Shown here one piece after another: positions 1 to 9,769 of a DNA stretch of 64,000 nt. The notes beneath the pieces were generated by a model. The model saw only the letters and a list, made by a program, of their open reading frames with translations, did not search any database and was not told where the DNA came from. Location of the stretch: contig NZ_CP060096.1 of NCBI RefSeq assembly GCF_017357865.1, positions 1,785,001 through 1,849,000 of the forward strand. The letters are read 5' to 3'. Origin of the DNA: Aceticella autotrophica (GTDB lineage: Bacteria > Bacillota > Thermoanaerobacteria > Thermoanaerobacterales > Thermoanaerobacteraceae). Within the stretch, counting starts at the first letter, position 1, and each line of letters starts with the position of its first letter. Position numbers and translations under genes: made by a program.

Positions 1-846
1 TGAAAGACAACCAATATAAATATAGTTACGTTCTTCATTAACCCATGATGTAAGGTTACCATGTGCTAATTCAGAGCAAGAAAGGACTAAGGTTTTAATT
101 TCATCAGGCATATATGATAACTGTAGGTATTGTTCTTCTCCATTGCTATTATAAAATTTATTTGTTATTTCTGTTATATTCCTATCATATTCTAAAAGAT
201 CTGAAGGTACTTCTATATGCCAACAATAGCTTTTATTATTATATTCCCAGACAAAGTCTTGGCTTATTGTGTGTATCTGGGGTACAGGTTGTGTTGTCGG
301 CTGCGATGTCAGCTGTGGTATTGGCTGCGGTGTCGGCTGTGTTGTATCTGGGTAATAAACCAGTACCTCATGATTTGCCTCATTCCAATCTACTGTATAA
401 CCTAATGCTTCTGCTACATATCTTGCAGGTACGAATGTTCTTCCAGTATCATTGCCTGAAACATCAAAAGTTGTTGCAGCTGTTTCCATCGTTATTGTTT
501 TTTTTACGCCATTCTTTGTTACAGACATTTGTTTGCTGCCAAGTGTGAATTGTATCGTTGTATCGCCTTTTACAAATGTTACTACTTTAGTATCCTTATC
601 ATAGTAAGACTGAGCATTGAGAGCTTCAGCAAGGTATCTTGCAGGTACGATGACACGACCATTTGTTTCATATGCAGCTGTATCCATTGTTTTAGTTGTG
701 CCATCTACTGTATAATTATTTGAACCTATTGTAAATATTGCTTTATATGTAGGTTTTGCTAAACCTAATATTGGCATTAAAAGAACAGTAAAACAAAGCA
801 TAACTCCTATCAATGCCTTAGCTGTTTTCTGTTTTGATATTAACAT
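1..846 (-). CDS. Secreted copper-amine-oxidase-N domain protein with transglutaminase-like region (C-terminus outside window)
   Basis: The gene runs off the left edge; 282 codons are visible. It starts at the ATG at 846, behind GGAGG. Residues 1-29 form a signal peptide (hydrophobic run, then LGLAKP). Two copies of the stalk repeat follow, with the hallmark GRVIVPARYLAEAL and RTFVPARYVAEALG, as in Cu_amine_oxidN1 domains. A Pro/Thr/Gln-rich linker comes next. The remaining stretch (VWEYNNKSYCWHIEVPSDLLEY, broken by variable residues) resembles the region preceding transglutaminase-like folds in clostridial surface proteins. The surface location and stalk domain are well supported. The transglutaminase assignment is inference, because the Cys-His-Asp core lies outside the window. 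Confidence 0.75.
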   Translation of the reverse strand, partial: MLISKQKTAKALIGVMLCFTVLLMPILGLAKPTYKAIFTIGSNNYTVDGTTKTMDTAAYETNGRVIVPARYLAEALNAQSYYDKDTKVVTFVKGDTTIQFTLGSKQMSVTKNGVKKTITMETAATTFDVSGNDTGRTFVPARYVAEALGYTVDWNEANHEVLVYYPDTTQPTPQPIPQLTSQPTTQPVPQIHTISQDFVWEYNNKSYCWHIEVPSDLLEYDRNITEITNKFYNSNGEEQYLQLSYMPDEIKTLVLSCSELAHGNLTSWVNEERNYIYIGCLS

Positions 847-982
847 AAAAACTGCCTCCATCTTTTTGATATTAAATTTACATAAATTATTTCGACATAA
901 ATCTGAAAAATCCTTTATTTTTAAAAATTTTATAAATGATGTAGTAGATTTTCACGATGCCTTTATTTAAACTTATAATCGT

Positions 983-1147
983 ATGTTTTATAATAATGTT
1001 TTTGAAGATATTAAAAAAAGAGCTAAATATAAGGACATGGGCTATGAGCTCAGAAAAGCGATAGACATGTACTGGGGAAGGGAGATAAGCGAAACGGAAC
1101 TTAAGGCATTATATCATAGTGTGACAAACAAGGAACGTCCCCATTTG
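983..1147 (+). pseudogene. Truncated small-ORF fragment (TIGR04540-like N-terminus)
   Basis: The frame opens MFYNNVFEDIKKRAKYKDM and continues RKAIDMYWGREISETELKAL. This resembles the N-terminal half of the short clostridial TIGR04540 family, which has the pattern AI..YW...I.E.EL. The reading frame then runs into the hairpin at 1115-1157, and codons beyond it are only the antisense of purD, so the natural C-terminus is missing. I see no clear ribosome site. It is most likely a relic cut off by the REP-like hairpin. The family name is a weak recognition. Confidence 0.3.
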
Positions 1148-1157
1148 TCACACTATG
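1115..1157. repeat. REP-like hairpin, 14-bp perfect arms
   Basis: CATAGTGTGACAAA (1115-1128) and TTTGTCACACTATG (1144-1157) are exact reverse complements around a 15-nt loop containing GGAACGTCCCC. The 'GACAAA..GGAACGTCCCC..TTTGTCAC' wording is typical of REP-like elements mobilised by IS200-type RAYT transposases in Clostridia. It supplies the last codons and stop of purD and interrupts the plus-strand frame opposite. It could also act as a two-way terminator between the convergent frames, although neither side has a long T-run. Confidence 0.6.
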
Positions 1158-2398
1158 CCGATGTCCTTTCTGTAATACATTCCTTTGAAATTTATCTTTT
1201 TAAGTTCTTTATAAACTTTTTTCCTTGCTTCATCATATGAATTTCCAAGTGCTGTCAGTGCAAGTACCCTTCCTCCTGATGTTACAATTTTGCCATTCTT
1301 TAATGCCGATCCTGCATGGTATACAAATACATCTTTAAGGTCATCAAAACCTGTTATTTCAAACCCTGTAACATATTTGCCGGGATACCCTTCTGATGCG
1401 GCAACAACGCATACTGCCTTTTTATCTTCCCATTCAATATTTACTTTATTGAGGTTTCCATCTATTATTGCCTCCATTATGTCAACAAGGTCGGTTTTTA
1501 GAAGGGGCAGTATAACCTGCGTTTCAGGGTCTCCAAACCTTGCATTGAATTCAAGAACTTTGGGTCCTTCCCTTGTAAGCATCAGACCCGCATATAGAAC
1601 ACCTTTATATTCAATCCCTTCTTTTCTAAGGGAATTAATTACTGGTTTTAATATCTTCTCCATAACTTCAACCTGCAATTTCTCATCGAAATATGGATTT
1701 GGTGCTACATTTCCCATTCCACCCGTATTAGGTCCTTTATCGCCTTCATAAATCTTTTTATAATCCATAGCTGAAATCATCGGAACAATTGTTTCTCCAT
1801 CAGTAAATGCAAGAACAGATACTTCCTTGCCGAAAAGCATCTCCTCAATAATAATGGTATCTCCTGATGTGCCGAATATTTTTTCCTTCATCATAAGGTC
1901 AATGGCTTCTTTTGCCTCTGTAAAACTTTTTACAAGAAATACTCCCTTACCTTGCGCAAGCCCGTCCGCTTTTACCGCAACCGGATACCATATTTCCTTT
2001 AAAAATTTAAGTGCCTCCTCATATTTGTTAAATGCTTTGTATCTGCCTGTAGGAATATTATATTTCTGCAATAAACACTTTGAAAAATTTTTGCTTCCTT
2101 CAATTGCAGCTGCGGCACTTCGCGGTCCGAATATTTTTAAACCCGCATTTTCAAATTCATCAACAATACCTTGTATTAAAGGTACCTCTGGTCCTACCAC
2201 CGTTATATCTATACCGCTCATTAATGCAAATCTTTTTAATTCATCGATGTTACTGACATTTATATCAATACAATCGGCAAGTTGAGAAATACCGGCATTA
2301 CCCGGTGCACAATAGATCTTGTCTACCTTCGGGCTTTGTGATAATTTATGAACGATAGCATGTTCCCTGCCTCCGCCTCCGACAACCAATATTTTCAT
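1148..2398 (-). CDS. purD: Phosphoribosylamine-glycine ligase (GAR synthetase)
   Basis: ATP-grasp enzyme joining glycine to 5-phosphoribosylamine, step 2 of de novo purine synthesis, in the cytosol. The protein opens MKILVVGGGGREHA, the PurD N-domain signature. It shows the ATP-grasp KADGLAQGKGV segment and FGDPETQ near the active site. Start chosen at 2398: GGGGGTG lies just upstream, whereas the ATG 15 nt earlier lacks a site. Length is about 416 aa, normal for the family. It is the last gene of the pur cluster, following purH after 14 nt. Oddity: the final residues and the stop come from the REP-like hairpin at 1115-1157, so the C-terminus (..KDIGIV) is remodelled. Confidence 0.96.
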   Translation of the reverse strand: MKILVVGGGGREHAIVHKLSQSPKVDKIYCAPGNAGISQLADCIDINVSNIDELKRFALMSGIDITVVGPEVPLIQGIVDEFENAGLKIFGPRSAAAAIEGSKNFSKCLLQKYNIPTGRYKAFNKYEEALKFLKEIWYPVAVKADGLAQGKGVFLVKSFTEAKEAIDLMMKEKIFGTSGDTIIIEEMLFGKEVSVLAFTDGETIVPMISAMDYKKIYEGDKGPNTGGMGNVAPNPYFDEKLQVEVMEKILKPVINSLRKEGIEYKGVLYAGLMLTREGPKVLEFNARFGDPETQVILPLLKTDLVDIMEAIIDGNLNKVNIEWEDKKAVCVVAASEGYPGKYVTGFEITGFDDLKDVFVYHAGSALKNGKIVTSGGRVLALTALGNSYDEARKKVYKELKKINFKGMYYRKDIGIV

Positions 2399-2412
2399 GC
2401 ATAACACCCCCA

Positions 2413-3939
2413 TTAATGTTTAAAATGTCTTATCCCCGTAAATACCATTGATATATTACTTTTATCTGCTTCTTCAATGGAATCCTTGTCCTTTATTGAA
2501 CCACCGGGCTGTATAATTGCCGTAATTCCCGATTCTTTAGCTGTTTTAACAACATCTGAAAATGGAAAAAATCCATCTGATGCAAGAACACTTCCATTTG
2601 CCTTATCACCGGCATGTTTAATAGCTTGTTTCGTAGGCCATATCCTGTTAACCTGCCCTGCACCGATGCCAACAGTTGCACCGTCTTTTGCAAGGACGAT
2701 TGCATTAGATTTTACATGTTTTACCACTTTCCATGCAAACCTTAGGTCCTTCATTTCTTTTTCGGAAGGTACTTTTTTTGTAACTATTTTTAAATCATCT
2801 TCGTTTAAGTCAATTTCGTCTTTTTCCTGTACTAAAAGTCCGCCTTCAACCTTCTTTATATCATATTCATTCACATATCCTTCTTTAAGCCTTAATATCC
2901 TTAGATTTTTCTTTTTCTTAAGTACCTCCAATGCTTCAATTTCAAAATCAGGTGCAATAACAATTTCAAGAAAAATCTTTATTAATTCTTCCGCAGTCTT
3001 AACATCAACCGTCCTGTTTAATGCAACAATACCGCCGAATATCGATACGGGATCGCATTCATATGCCTTGATATATGCATCATAAATATTTTCAGCAACC
3101 GCAACACCACATGGATTGGTATGTTTTAATGCAACCACCGCTGCTTCTCTGAATTCTTTTAAAAGCTCAATAGCTGCATTTGCATCATTAATATTATTAA
3201 AGGAAAGCTCCTTGCCTTGAAGCTTAATACAATCTGATATGCCATATGATTTTAAGGTGTTTTTGTAAAATGCCGCTTTTTGATGGGGATTTTCACCATA
3301 CCTCATGTCCTGTTCTTTTTCATATGCAAATGTCATTACATCAGGGAATTGTTCACCTGCTATCCTTGTTAAGTAATTGTATATAAGAGAATCATAAAGA
3401 GCTGTATGTCCAAATGCCTTTGCCGCAAGATAAAACCTTGTTTCTTCTTTTGTATTGCCGTATTCCTTTATTTCTTCTATAACCCTGTCATAGTCTTCGG
3501 GATCAACAATAATCGTAACATACTTGTTGTTTTTGGCTGCCGCTCTTATCATAGAAGGTCCGCCTATATCTATGTTTTCAATTGCTTCTTCAAGTGACAC
3601 ATTTTCTTTAAGAATGGTTTCCTTGAAAGGATATAAATTAACTACAACAATATCAATAGGTTTTATATCATGTTCTTTTAATGCCTTTGAATGTTCTTCA
3701 TTATCACGTACTGCAAGAAGGCCTCCATGAATCTTGGGATGCAGTGTTTTTACTCTTCCCTCCATGATTTCGGGAAAGCCTGTAACATCTGATACTTTTA
3801 TGACATTCAAGCCATTTTCTTTAAGAATCTTATATGTACCACCAGTCGATACTATTTCATATCCAAGCAGATTAAGATTTTTAGCAAAGCTTAGTATACT
3901 TGTCTTTTTAGAAACGCTGATGAGTGCTCTCTTTCCCAT
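2413..3939 (-). CDS. purH: Bifunctional AICAR transformylase / IMP cyclohydrolase
   Basis: Catalyses the last two steps to IMP: formylation of AICAR with 10-formyl-THF, then ring closure. The N-terminal MGS-like cyclohydrolase domain (about residues 1-190) shows [15 protein letters not shown] and [13 protein letters not shown]. The C-terminal transformylase domain has KHTNPCGVA, the conserved Lys-His active-site element, and ends with SDGFFPFSD and IQPGGSIKD. At 508 aa it matches the family. AGGAGG sits 7 nt before the ATG at 3939. It lies in the run purE-C-F-M-N-H-D, and its stop is followed closely by the purD ribosome site. Confidence 0.97.
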   Translation of the reverse strand: MGKRALISVSKKTSILSFAKNLNLLGYEIVSTGGTYKILKENGLNVIKVSDVTGFPEIMEGRVKTLHPKIHGGLLAVRDNEEHSKALKEHDIKPIDIVVVNLYPFKETILKENVSLEEAIENIDIGGPSMIRAAAKNNKYVTIIVDPEDYDRVIEEIKEYGNTKEETRFYLAAKAFGHTALYDSLIYNYLTRIAGEQFPDVMTFAYEKEQDMRYGENPHQKAAFYKNTLKSYGISDCIKLQGKELSFNNINDANAAIELLKEFREAAVVALKHTNPCGVAVAENIYDAYIKAYECDPVSIFGGIVALNRTVDVKTAEELIKIFLEIVIAPDFEIEALEVLKKKKNLRILRLKEGYVNEYDIKKVEGGLLVQEKDEIDLNEDDLKIVTKKVPSEKEMKDLRFAWKVVKHVKSNAIVLAKDGATVGIGAGQVNRIWPTKQAIKHAGDKANGSVLASDGFFPFSDVVKTAKESGITAIIQPGGSIKDKDSIEEADKSNISMVFTGIRHFKH

Positions 3940-3954
3940 ATGATTACCTCCTGT

Positions 3955-4572
3955 TTATTTGAACTGATTTATATGGACTTTGCGCCCCTCTACTTTTAAC
4001 CTCCCTTCTGCAAATAATTTTACCGCATATGGCAAAAGTTTATGTTCGACTTCCAAGACTTTTTCAGCAATCGTCTCGGGGGTGTCATCCTCTTCTACCT
4101 TTACCACTTCTTGAAGTATAATAGGTCCTGTGTCTGCACCCGCATCAACAAAATGCACCGTACAACCCGTATATTTTACACCATATTCATAAACAGCTTT
4201 ATGAACCTTTTCGCCATAATATCCTTTACCGCAAAAAGAGGGTATTAAGGAAGGATGTATGTTTATGATTTTGTTTTGAAATTTATTGACTATTTCTTCG
4301 TTTAATATTGTAATAAATCCGGCGAGAATTATGCCGTCAGGGTTTATCTCTTCAATAATTCTCAATAATTCTCTATAAAATCTATCCTTTAAATCCTTTT
4401 TGGAGAGGCAATATGTCGGTATGCCATGGATTTTTGCTCTTTCAAGAGCATATGCACCCTCTTTATCGCTTATGACGGCAGCTATTTTTGCAGGAATAGA
4501 ACCTTCCTCAACACTATCTATTATAGACTGCAAATCAGTCCCGTTCCCTGACGCAAGTATAACCAACCTCAT
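3955..4572 (-). CDS. purN: Phosphoribosylglycinamide formyltransferase
   Basis: Transfers the formyl group of 10-formyl-THF to GAR (step 3 of purine synthesis). It has the family opening [16 protein letters not shown], the catalytic region [17 protein letters not shown] (Asn and His of the formyl-transfer site) and [17 protein letters not shown] with the essential Asp. 205 aa is the normal size. Its ATG overlaps the purM stop by 4 nt (ATGA), which indicates translational coupling. The ribosome site is AAAGGTG. Confidence 0.97.
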   Translation of the reverse strand: MRLVILASGNGTDLQSIIDSVEEGSIPAKIAAVISDKEGAYALERAKIHGIPTYCLSKKDLKDRFYRELLRIIEEINPDGIILAGFITILNEEIVNKFQNKIINIHPSLIPSFCGKGYYGEKVHKAVYEYGVKYTGCTVHFVDAGADTGPIILQEVVKVEEDDTPETIAEKVLEVEHKLLPYAVKLFAEGRLKVEGRKVHINQFK

Positions 4573-5579
4573 ATTATCACACCTTTGTTACCCTTTGTTA
4601 TTTCTCCTATGATATATGAGGTATCGCCTGCTTCTTTAAGCCTGTCAATTGCTTCTTGAACATCCTCAGGTGCTAATACAACCACCATTCCTATACCCAT
4701 ATTAAAGGTCCTGTACATTTCTGTATCCTCAATATCACCCATTTTCTGAAGAAATTTAAAGATTTCCGGTATCTCCCATGAATCTTTTTTTATTTTTGCA
4801 GATATCCCTTCTTTGAAAATTCTTGGAATATTTTCCAGAAAACCTCCCCCTGTTATATGGGCAATTCCTTTTATATTTAGCCCCTTTAATGCTTTAATTG
4901 AATTTACGTAAATTCTTGTAGGTGTTAGAAGTACATCACCCAGTGTTGTACCAAGTTCAGCTACATAATCATCTACAGACATTTTATTTTTATCAAACAA
5001 TACCTTTCTAACAAGTGAATAACCATTTGAATGTATACCCGATGATTTAAGCCCCAGTAATACATCTTCCTCTTTTATACCTTCTCCGGTTATTATTGCG
5101 TCCTTTTCCACAATACCTACAGCAAACCCTGCAAGGTCATATTCACCATCATTATACATACCAGGAAGCTCTGCTGTTTCACCGCCAATCAAGGCACATC
5201 CAGCTTGACGGCAACCCTCTGTTATACCTCTGACAACCTCCACGCCTACCTCGCTTATTAATTTGCCTGTCGCAAAATAATCGAGAAAGAATAGGGGTTC
5301 TGCTCCGCTGACCACTATATCATTTACACACATTGCAACAAGGTCAATCCCTATTGTGTCATGCTTATTCATCATAAATGCAATTTTAAGCTTTGTTCCA
5401 ACGCCATCTGTTCCTGATACCAGCACAGGTTTTTTATAATTTTTTATCTCAATCAATGCCCCAAATCCGCCTATGCCATTTAAAACCTCTTCTCTCATGG
5501 TTGTTTTTGCTAAGGGCTTTATCATTTCTATAAATTTATTCCCTTCATCTATGTTAACACCGGAATCCTTGTACTTCAT
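4569..5579 (-). CDS. purM: Phosphoribosylformylglycinamidine cyclo-ligase (AIR synthetase)
   Basis: ATP-dependent closure of the imidazole ring (FGAM to AIR), step 5 of the pathway. It opens [14 protein letters not shown], the PurM signature, followed by [17 protein letters not shown] (nucleotide-binding loop) and [13 protein letters not shown]-terminal domain contains [12 protein letters not shown]. 336 aa is typical. AAGGAG precedes the ATG. It lies 11 nt after purF and overlaps purN by 4 nt. Confidence 0.97.
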   Translation of the reverse strand: MKYKDSGVNIDEGNKFIEMIKPLAKTTMREEVLNGIGGFGALIEIKNYKKPVLVSGTDGVGTKLKIAFMMNKHDTIGIDLVAMCVNDIVVSGAEPLFFLDYFATGKLISEVGVEVVRGITEGCRQAGCALIGGETAELPGMYNDGEYDLAGFAVGIVEKDAIITGEGIKEEDVLLGLKSSGIHSNGYSLVRKVLFDKNKMSVDDYVAELGTTLGDVLLTPTRIYVNSIKALKGLNIKGIAHITGGGFLENIPRIFKEGISAKIKKDSWEIPEIFKFLQKMGDIEDTEMYRTFNMGIGMVVVLAPEDVQEAIDRLKEAGDTSYIIGEITKGNKGVII

Positions 5580-5590
5580 AAAAACACTCC

Positions 5591-6988
5591 TTATTTTTTT
5601 TCAAATAAATATTTGCTTCTTCCGCCAAGTACCTCCATCGGGTATTTGCCATCAAAACATCCAGTACAAGCAGTATTTAGCCCGACACTTTCTTTAAGCC
5701 CTTCTATGCTTAAAAAGCTTAAGCTGTCCGCCCCAATAAGGTCTTTAATCTCCTCTACAGACATTGTTGCACCAACAAGTTCCTTCTTAGTTGGAGTATC
5801 AATGCCAAAATAACAAGAATATTTTACAGGCGGTGAGCTTATCCTTACATGTACTTCTTTTGCTCCACCTTCCTTTAAAAGCTCAACAAGCCTTTTCATG
5901 GTGGTTCCCCTTACTATCGAATCATCTATCAATATTATTTTCTTGCCCTTCACAAGCTCCTTTAAAACATTTAATTTTATTCTTACGCCAATTTCCCTAT
6001 CGGTCTGTTCAGGACAAATAAAAGTTCTGCCAATATATTTGTTTTTTATAAGCCCTTCTCCAACAGGAATACCTGATTCAAATGAATATCCTCTTGAGGC
6101 AGGTATTCCTGAATCCGGCACCGGTACAACAAGGTCAGCATTAACCGGACTTTCCTTTGCAAGATGTCTTCCCATCTCATATCTAACCTTATATACGTTT
6201 TTTCCGTCTAAAATGCTGTCGGGTCTTGCAAAATAAATATATTCAAAAATACAGGGCATCTTTTTTTCATTTGTCTCAATCTTAACAGAACGTAAACCTT
6301 CATCATCAATAATGACAATCTCTCCGGCTTCTACATCCCTGATCAGCTCTGCTCCAATGACATCCAGTCCACAGGATTCTGATGCTATATAATAAGTATC
6401 ATCTTTTTTCCCGATACACAATGGTCTTATCCCATTTACATCCCTTATACCTATTAATTTGCCCTCAATCAAAATTGCCAATGCATATGAGCCTTTTATC
6501 TTGCCTATTGTAATTTTTAATGCTTCAATAAGACCTTTGCTGTAGTATTTTGCAATGAGATGAAGAATGATTTCACTGTCAGATGTTGTCTGTAGTATTC
6601 GCCCCTCATTTTCAAGCTCCTGCCTAAGCTCCAAGGCATTTATAAGATTTCCGTTGTGTGCAAGAGCCATATACCCATTATGGAAATTCGCAACAAAAGG
6701 CTGTGCATTACGAGCCTCATTATTGCCTGTAGTAGAATACCTGACATGCCCTATGCCTACCTTGCCTTCAAGTGCTGATAAATTTTCTTTTGTAAATACA
6801 TCTGTTATAAGCCCCATGCCTTTTACATAATTTACATATGACCCCTGCACTATGGCAATTCCCGCACTTTCCTGCCCTCTGTGTTGCAGTGCCTGAAGTC
6901 CGTAATAAATATGTTTTTGAATATTAGTATTTAAACTGTATGCACCAAAAACACCGCATTCTTCTTTTAATTTTATCATATTAAGCAT
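5591..6988 (-). CDS. purF: Amidophosphoribosyltransferase
   Basis: First committed step of purine synthesis: PRPP plus glutamine to phosphoribosylamine. The start at 6988 ([15 protein letters not shown]) follows GGCGAGG. A longer open frame upstream overlaps the end of purC and has no ribosome site. A short propeptide precedes Cys in EECGVFG, the Ntn glutaminase nucleophile freed by processing. The PRTase domain carries the PRPP loop [13 protein letters not shown]. The C-terminal Cys residues ([13 protein letters not shown] and [10 protein letters not shown]) fit the Bacillus-type enzyme with a structural 4Fe-4S cluster. About 465 aa. Confidence 0.97.
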   Translation of the reverse strand: MLNMIKLKEECGVFGAYSLNTNIQKHIYYGLQALQHRGQESAGIAIVQGSYVNYVKGMGLITDVFTKENLSALEGKVGIGHVRYSTTGNNEARNAQPFVANFHNGYMALAHNGNLINALELRQELENEGRILQTTSDSEIILHLIAKYYSKGLIEALKITIGKIKGSYALAILIEGKLIGIRDVNGIRPLCIGKKDDTYYIASESCGLDVIGAELIRDVEAGEIVIIDDEGLRSVKIETNEKKMPCIFEYIYFARPDSILDGKNVYKVRYEMGRHLAKESPVNADLVVPVPDSGIPASRGYSFESGIPVGEGLIKNKYIGRTFICPEQTDREIGVRIKLNVLKELVKGKKIILIDDSIVRGTTMKRLVELLKEGGAKEVHVRISSPPVKYSCYFGIDTPTKKELVGATMSVEEIKDLIGADSLSFLSIEGLKESVGLNTACTGCFDGKYPMEVLGGRSKYLFEKK

Positions 6989-7013
6989 TTTATTTACCTC
7001 GCCAGTATTATTC

Positions 7014-7718
7014 TTATTTTTCAAGCCTGTTAAGTATTTCAATATAAGCATCCTCAACATTACCAAGGTCTCTTCTGAATCTATCTTTATCAAGTTTTTT
7101 CATTGTTTGGCTGTCCCAAAGCCTGCATGTATCAGGAGATATTTCATCGGCAAGAATTACACAATTTCCCGTTATTCCAAATTCCAATTTAAAATCTGCA
7201 AGAATTACATTTTTCGATAATAAATATTTTGAAAGAATTTCATTGATTTTAAAAGAATATTCCTTTATTTTTTCGATTTCCTCTTTTGTAGCCAACCCCA
7301 TTGCCTCAATATGGTATTCATTTATCATCGGGTCTCCCAGCTTATCATTTTTATAGCAGAACTCTAATACGGTTGTCTTTAATTTATCACCCTCCGGAAT
7401 ACCCAGCCGCTTTGAAAGACTGCCTGCCGCATAATTTCTAACAATAACCTCAATCGGGAGTATCTTCACTTTTTTTACAAGCATTTCCCTATCGCTTAAA
7501 TTTTTGATAAAATGTGTAGGTATACCTTCCTTTTCCAGCAGTTCAAATAATATTGTTGAAATCTTATTATTTAGTATCCCTTTTTGTTGAATAATGCCTT
7601 TTTTAACACCGTTAAATGCTGTTGCATCATCTTTGTATTCAACAATATATAAGTTTTCATCATCTGTTTTATATACTTTTTTAGCCTTACCTTCATACAA
7701 CATTTCTAATTTTTCCAT
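7014..7718 (-). CDS. purC: SAICAR synthetase
   Basis: Joins aspartate to CAIR using ATP (step 8 of the pathway). It starts [16 protein letters not shown], the SAICAR synthetase N-terminus, and has [23 protein letters not shown] and [15 protein letters not shown], all signature blocks. 234 aa is typical of stand-alone bacterial PurC. GAAGGGATG provides the ribosome site. It is 23 nt from purE and 25 nt from the purF start, so the genes are co-transcribed. Confidence 0.97.
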   Translation of the reverse strand: MEKLEMLYEGKAKKVYKTDDENLYIVEYKDDATAFNGVKKGIIQQKGILNNKISTILFELLEKEGIPTHFIKNLSDREMLVKKVKILPIEVIVRNYAAGSLSKRLGIPEGDKLKTTVLEFCYKNDKLGDPMINEYHIEAMGLATKEEIEKIKEYSFKINEILSKYLLSKNVILADFKLEFGITGNCVILADEISPDTCRLWDSQTMKKLDKDRFRRDLGNVEDAYIEILNRLEK

Positions 7719-7741
7719 AATAACAAATCATCCCTTCAAAT

Positions 7742-8212
7742 TTAAGATAATACTTCATCAGCCATCCTTTTTCTGTAATTAACAAGAAGTTCTTTTATAT
7801 ATGGGTATTTTAATGTCAAAATATGGCATGCCAATAATGCGGCATTTTCTGCCCCGTCAATAGCAACAGTTGCAACAGGTATACCCTTGGGCATCTGTAC
7901 TATAGAAAGAAGTGAATCAATCCCATCAAGAGTTGATGATTTTATTGGAAGACCTATAACAGGAAGTATTGTATATGATGCTATAACTCCCGGAAGATGT
8001 GCCGCCTTACCGGCACCTGCTATAATTAAATCATATACCTTATCGGCATTCTGAGCAAATTGCTGTGTTTCAACAGGTGTTCTGTGTGCAGATAATACTT
8101 TTAAATCATAATCAACGTTAAATTCATTAAGTATTTTTTCACATCCTTTTATGATTTGCAAATCGGATTTGCTGCCGACAACAATGGCAATTTTTGGTTT
8201 CGACAATATCAT
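7742..8212 (-). CDS. purE: N5-carboxyaminoimidazole ribonucleotide mutase (class I PurE)
   Basis: Isomerises N5-CAIR to CAIR. Recognised from [26 protein letters not shown] (active-site SAHR), [16 protein letters not shown] and VPVATVAID-like [15 protein letters not shown]. Length 156 aa is normal. First gene of the pur cluster proper, 50 nt downstream of the purine permease with a hairpin in the gap (8227-8257). No purK lies beside it in the window. Confidence 0.96.
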   Translation of the reverse strand: MILSKPKIAIVVGSKSDLQIIKGCEKILNEFNVDYDLKVLSAHRTPVETQQFAQNADKVYDLIIAGAGKAAHLPGVIASYTILPVIGLPIKSSTLDGIDSLLSIVQMPKGIPVATVAIDGAENAALLACHILTLKYPYIKELLVNYRKRMADEVLS

Positions 8213-8226
8213 AACCCCCTTTTTTA

Positions 8227-8257
8227 AAACCCCGATTAATTTTAATAATCGGGGTTT
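8227..8257 (-). terminator. Hairpin between purine permease and purE
   Basis: AAACCCCGATTA and TAATCGGGGTTT form a perfect 12-bp stem with a 7-nt loop. On the minus strand it is followed by T then A-rich DNA, so the U-tract is only four bases. It looks like a leaky terminator or a processing/stability hairpin that could set the ratio between permease and pur-operon mRNA. Confidence 0.6.
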
Positions 8258-8262
8258 ATATT

Positions 8263-9624
8263 TTAACCTGCTAATGTTGCAAACCTTAAAATAAATAGCA
8301 GAGCAAGTATATATACTATCGGATGAACCTCTTTTGCTCTTCCAGATGTAATTTTAACAATTGGATATGCAATAAGCCCCGAGGCTATTCCGTTTGCTAT
8401 ACTGAAGGTAAACGGCATTAACGCAATTGCGAGAAAAGATGGAAGTGCTTCGGTAAAATCATCAAAATTTATATTTTTTATGGTACCCATCATTAAAGCA
8501 CCGACTATTATAAGTGCTGGTGCAGTAGCCTCAGAAGGAACCAATAAGGCAATCGGTGAAAAAAACAATGCAAAAATAAACATTATTGCTGTCATTAAGG
8601 CAGTAAGCCCTGTCCTGCCGCCTTCTGCAATACCTGCCGCACTTTCTACATATGTTGTAACAGTTGACGTACCTAATAAAGCACCTACGGATGTTGCAAT
8701 TGCATCTGATAAAAGACCTTTTTTCATATTGGGCATTTTCCCATTTTTATCAAGCATCCCTGCTTTTGAGCCTGTTCCAATAAATGTACCTATTGTATCA
8801 AACATGTCAACAAAGGTAAATGTCAATACCACATAAAGAAAGCTTGTTATCAATGCAATCGGTGCAATATGTTTACCTATGCCTAAAAGCCCGGCAAAAT
8901 CAAGCTTCAAAAAAGTAGGTGCAAGACTTGGAGGCATTTTTATCAAGGTAAAATCAGCGGGTATTTTTGTTACCCCCATAAAAATTCCCAGAATGCTTGT
9001 AAGAAGTATTCCTATCAATATTGAACCTTTTATTCTCCTTGACATTAAAATTGCAGTTATAAATAAACCGATTACGGCTAATAGCGGACCGGGCTTTGAT
9101 AGCTCTCCAAAACCTATATATGTTGCTTTATTTGCAATTATTATGCCTGCATTTTTAAATCCTATAAGTGCTATAAACAAGCCTATCCCACTGCTTACTG
9201 CATATTTCAACGACATAGGAATTGCATCAATAATCATTTCTCTTATACCGGAAATAGTTATTAAAATAAATATTATACCGGAAATAAAAACAGCTGCCAA
9301 CGCTTCTTGCCATGTATAACCCATTGTTAAAACAACCGTGTATGTAAAGAAAGCATTTAAACCCATACCCGGAGCCTGCGCAAATGGATAATTAGCATAA
9401 AAAGCCATCATCAAGGTGCCTATCGCCGCAGAAATAGCTGTTGCTGTAAATACGGCACCGGTATTCATACCGGCTTCCTTCAAAACAATTGGATTTACAA
9501 AAAGGATATACGCCATAGTGATGAATGTCGTAAGACCTGCTATTATTTCCGTTTTTACATTTGTTTTATGTCCGTCAAGGTCCCATATTTTGTTCGCTAA
9601 TGATATACATGAATTTTTCTCCAT
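8263..9624 (-). CDS. NCS2-family purine (hypoxanthine/guanine/adenine) permease
   Basis: Proton-coupled nucleobase importer of the AzgA/PbuG branch in the cytoplasmic membrane. The opening has KTNVKTEIIAGLTTFITMAYI and NPIVLKEAGM, followed by GMGLNAFFTY. Later come FVDMFDTIGTFIG and the GTSTVTTYVESAAGIAEGGRTG substrate-site block (conserved across AzgA-like proteins). About 12-14 membrane segments are predicted. Start set at the ATG at 9624, 9 nt after GGAG. A TTG at 9630 is too close to the site. Position ahead of purE suggests joint control of salvage and synthesis. The exact base specificity cannot be read. Confidence 0.9.
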   Translation of the reverse strand: MEKNSCISLANKIWDLDGHKTNVKTEIIAGLTTFITMAYILFVNPIVLKEAGMNTGAVFTATAISAAIGTLMMAFYANYPFAQAPGMGLNAFFTYTVVLTMGYTWQEALAAVFISGIIFILITISGIREMIIDAIPMSLKYAVSSGIGLFIALIGFKNAGIIIANKATYIGFGELSKPGPLLAVIGLFITAILMSRRIKGSILIGILLTSILGIFMGVTKIPADFTLIKMPPSLAPTFLKLDFAGLLGIGKHIAPIALITSFLYVVLTFTFVDMFDTIGTFIGTGSKAGMLDKNGKMPNMKKGLLSDAIATSVGALLGTSTVTTYVESAAGIAEGGRTGLTALMTAIMFIFALFFSPIALLVPSEATAPALIIVGALMMGTIKNINFDDFTEALPSFLAIALMPFTFSIANGIASGLIAYPIVKITSGRAKEVHPIVYILALLFILRFATLAG

Positions 9625-9691
9625 TGTCAAATTCTCCTTTAAATAATATACAATAATCTTACCTTAAAAGCTTGTCTAAAATCATATATCA

Positions 9692-9720
9692 ATATTAACA
9701 ATTTTTTTTTAATTAGTCAA
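9692..9720 (-). promoter_or_regulatory. Sigma-A promoter of purine permease-pur operon
   Basis: TTGACT (9715-9720), 17-bp spacer, TAATAT (9692-9697) on the minus strand, giving a leader of about 60 nt before the permease. I looked for a purine riboswitch in this leader and did not find its conserved core. Confidence 0.6.
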
Positions 9721-9769
9721 TCATTTTACCGAATATTATTTCATATTTTAATATCAAAGTTCGTCTTTT

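Noticed and set aside
114-723. Plus-strand open frames at the left end
   Set aside because: They are the antisense of the signal-peptide/stalk-domain protein on the minus strand, rich in Cys/Leu/Tyr and without ribosome sites.
9625-9769. Possible purine riboswitch in the permease leader
   Set aside because: The conserved core with paired loops and GTTTCTACC-like junction is absent on the minus strand.
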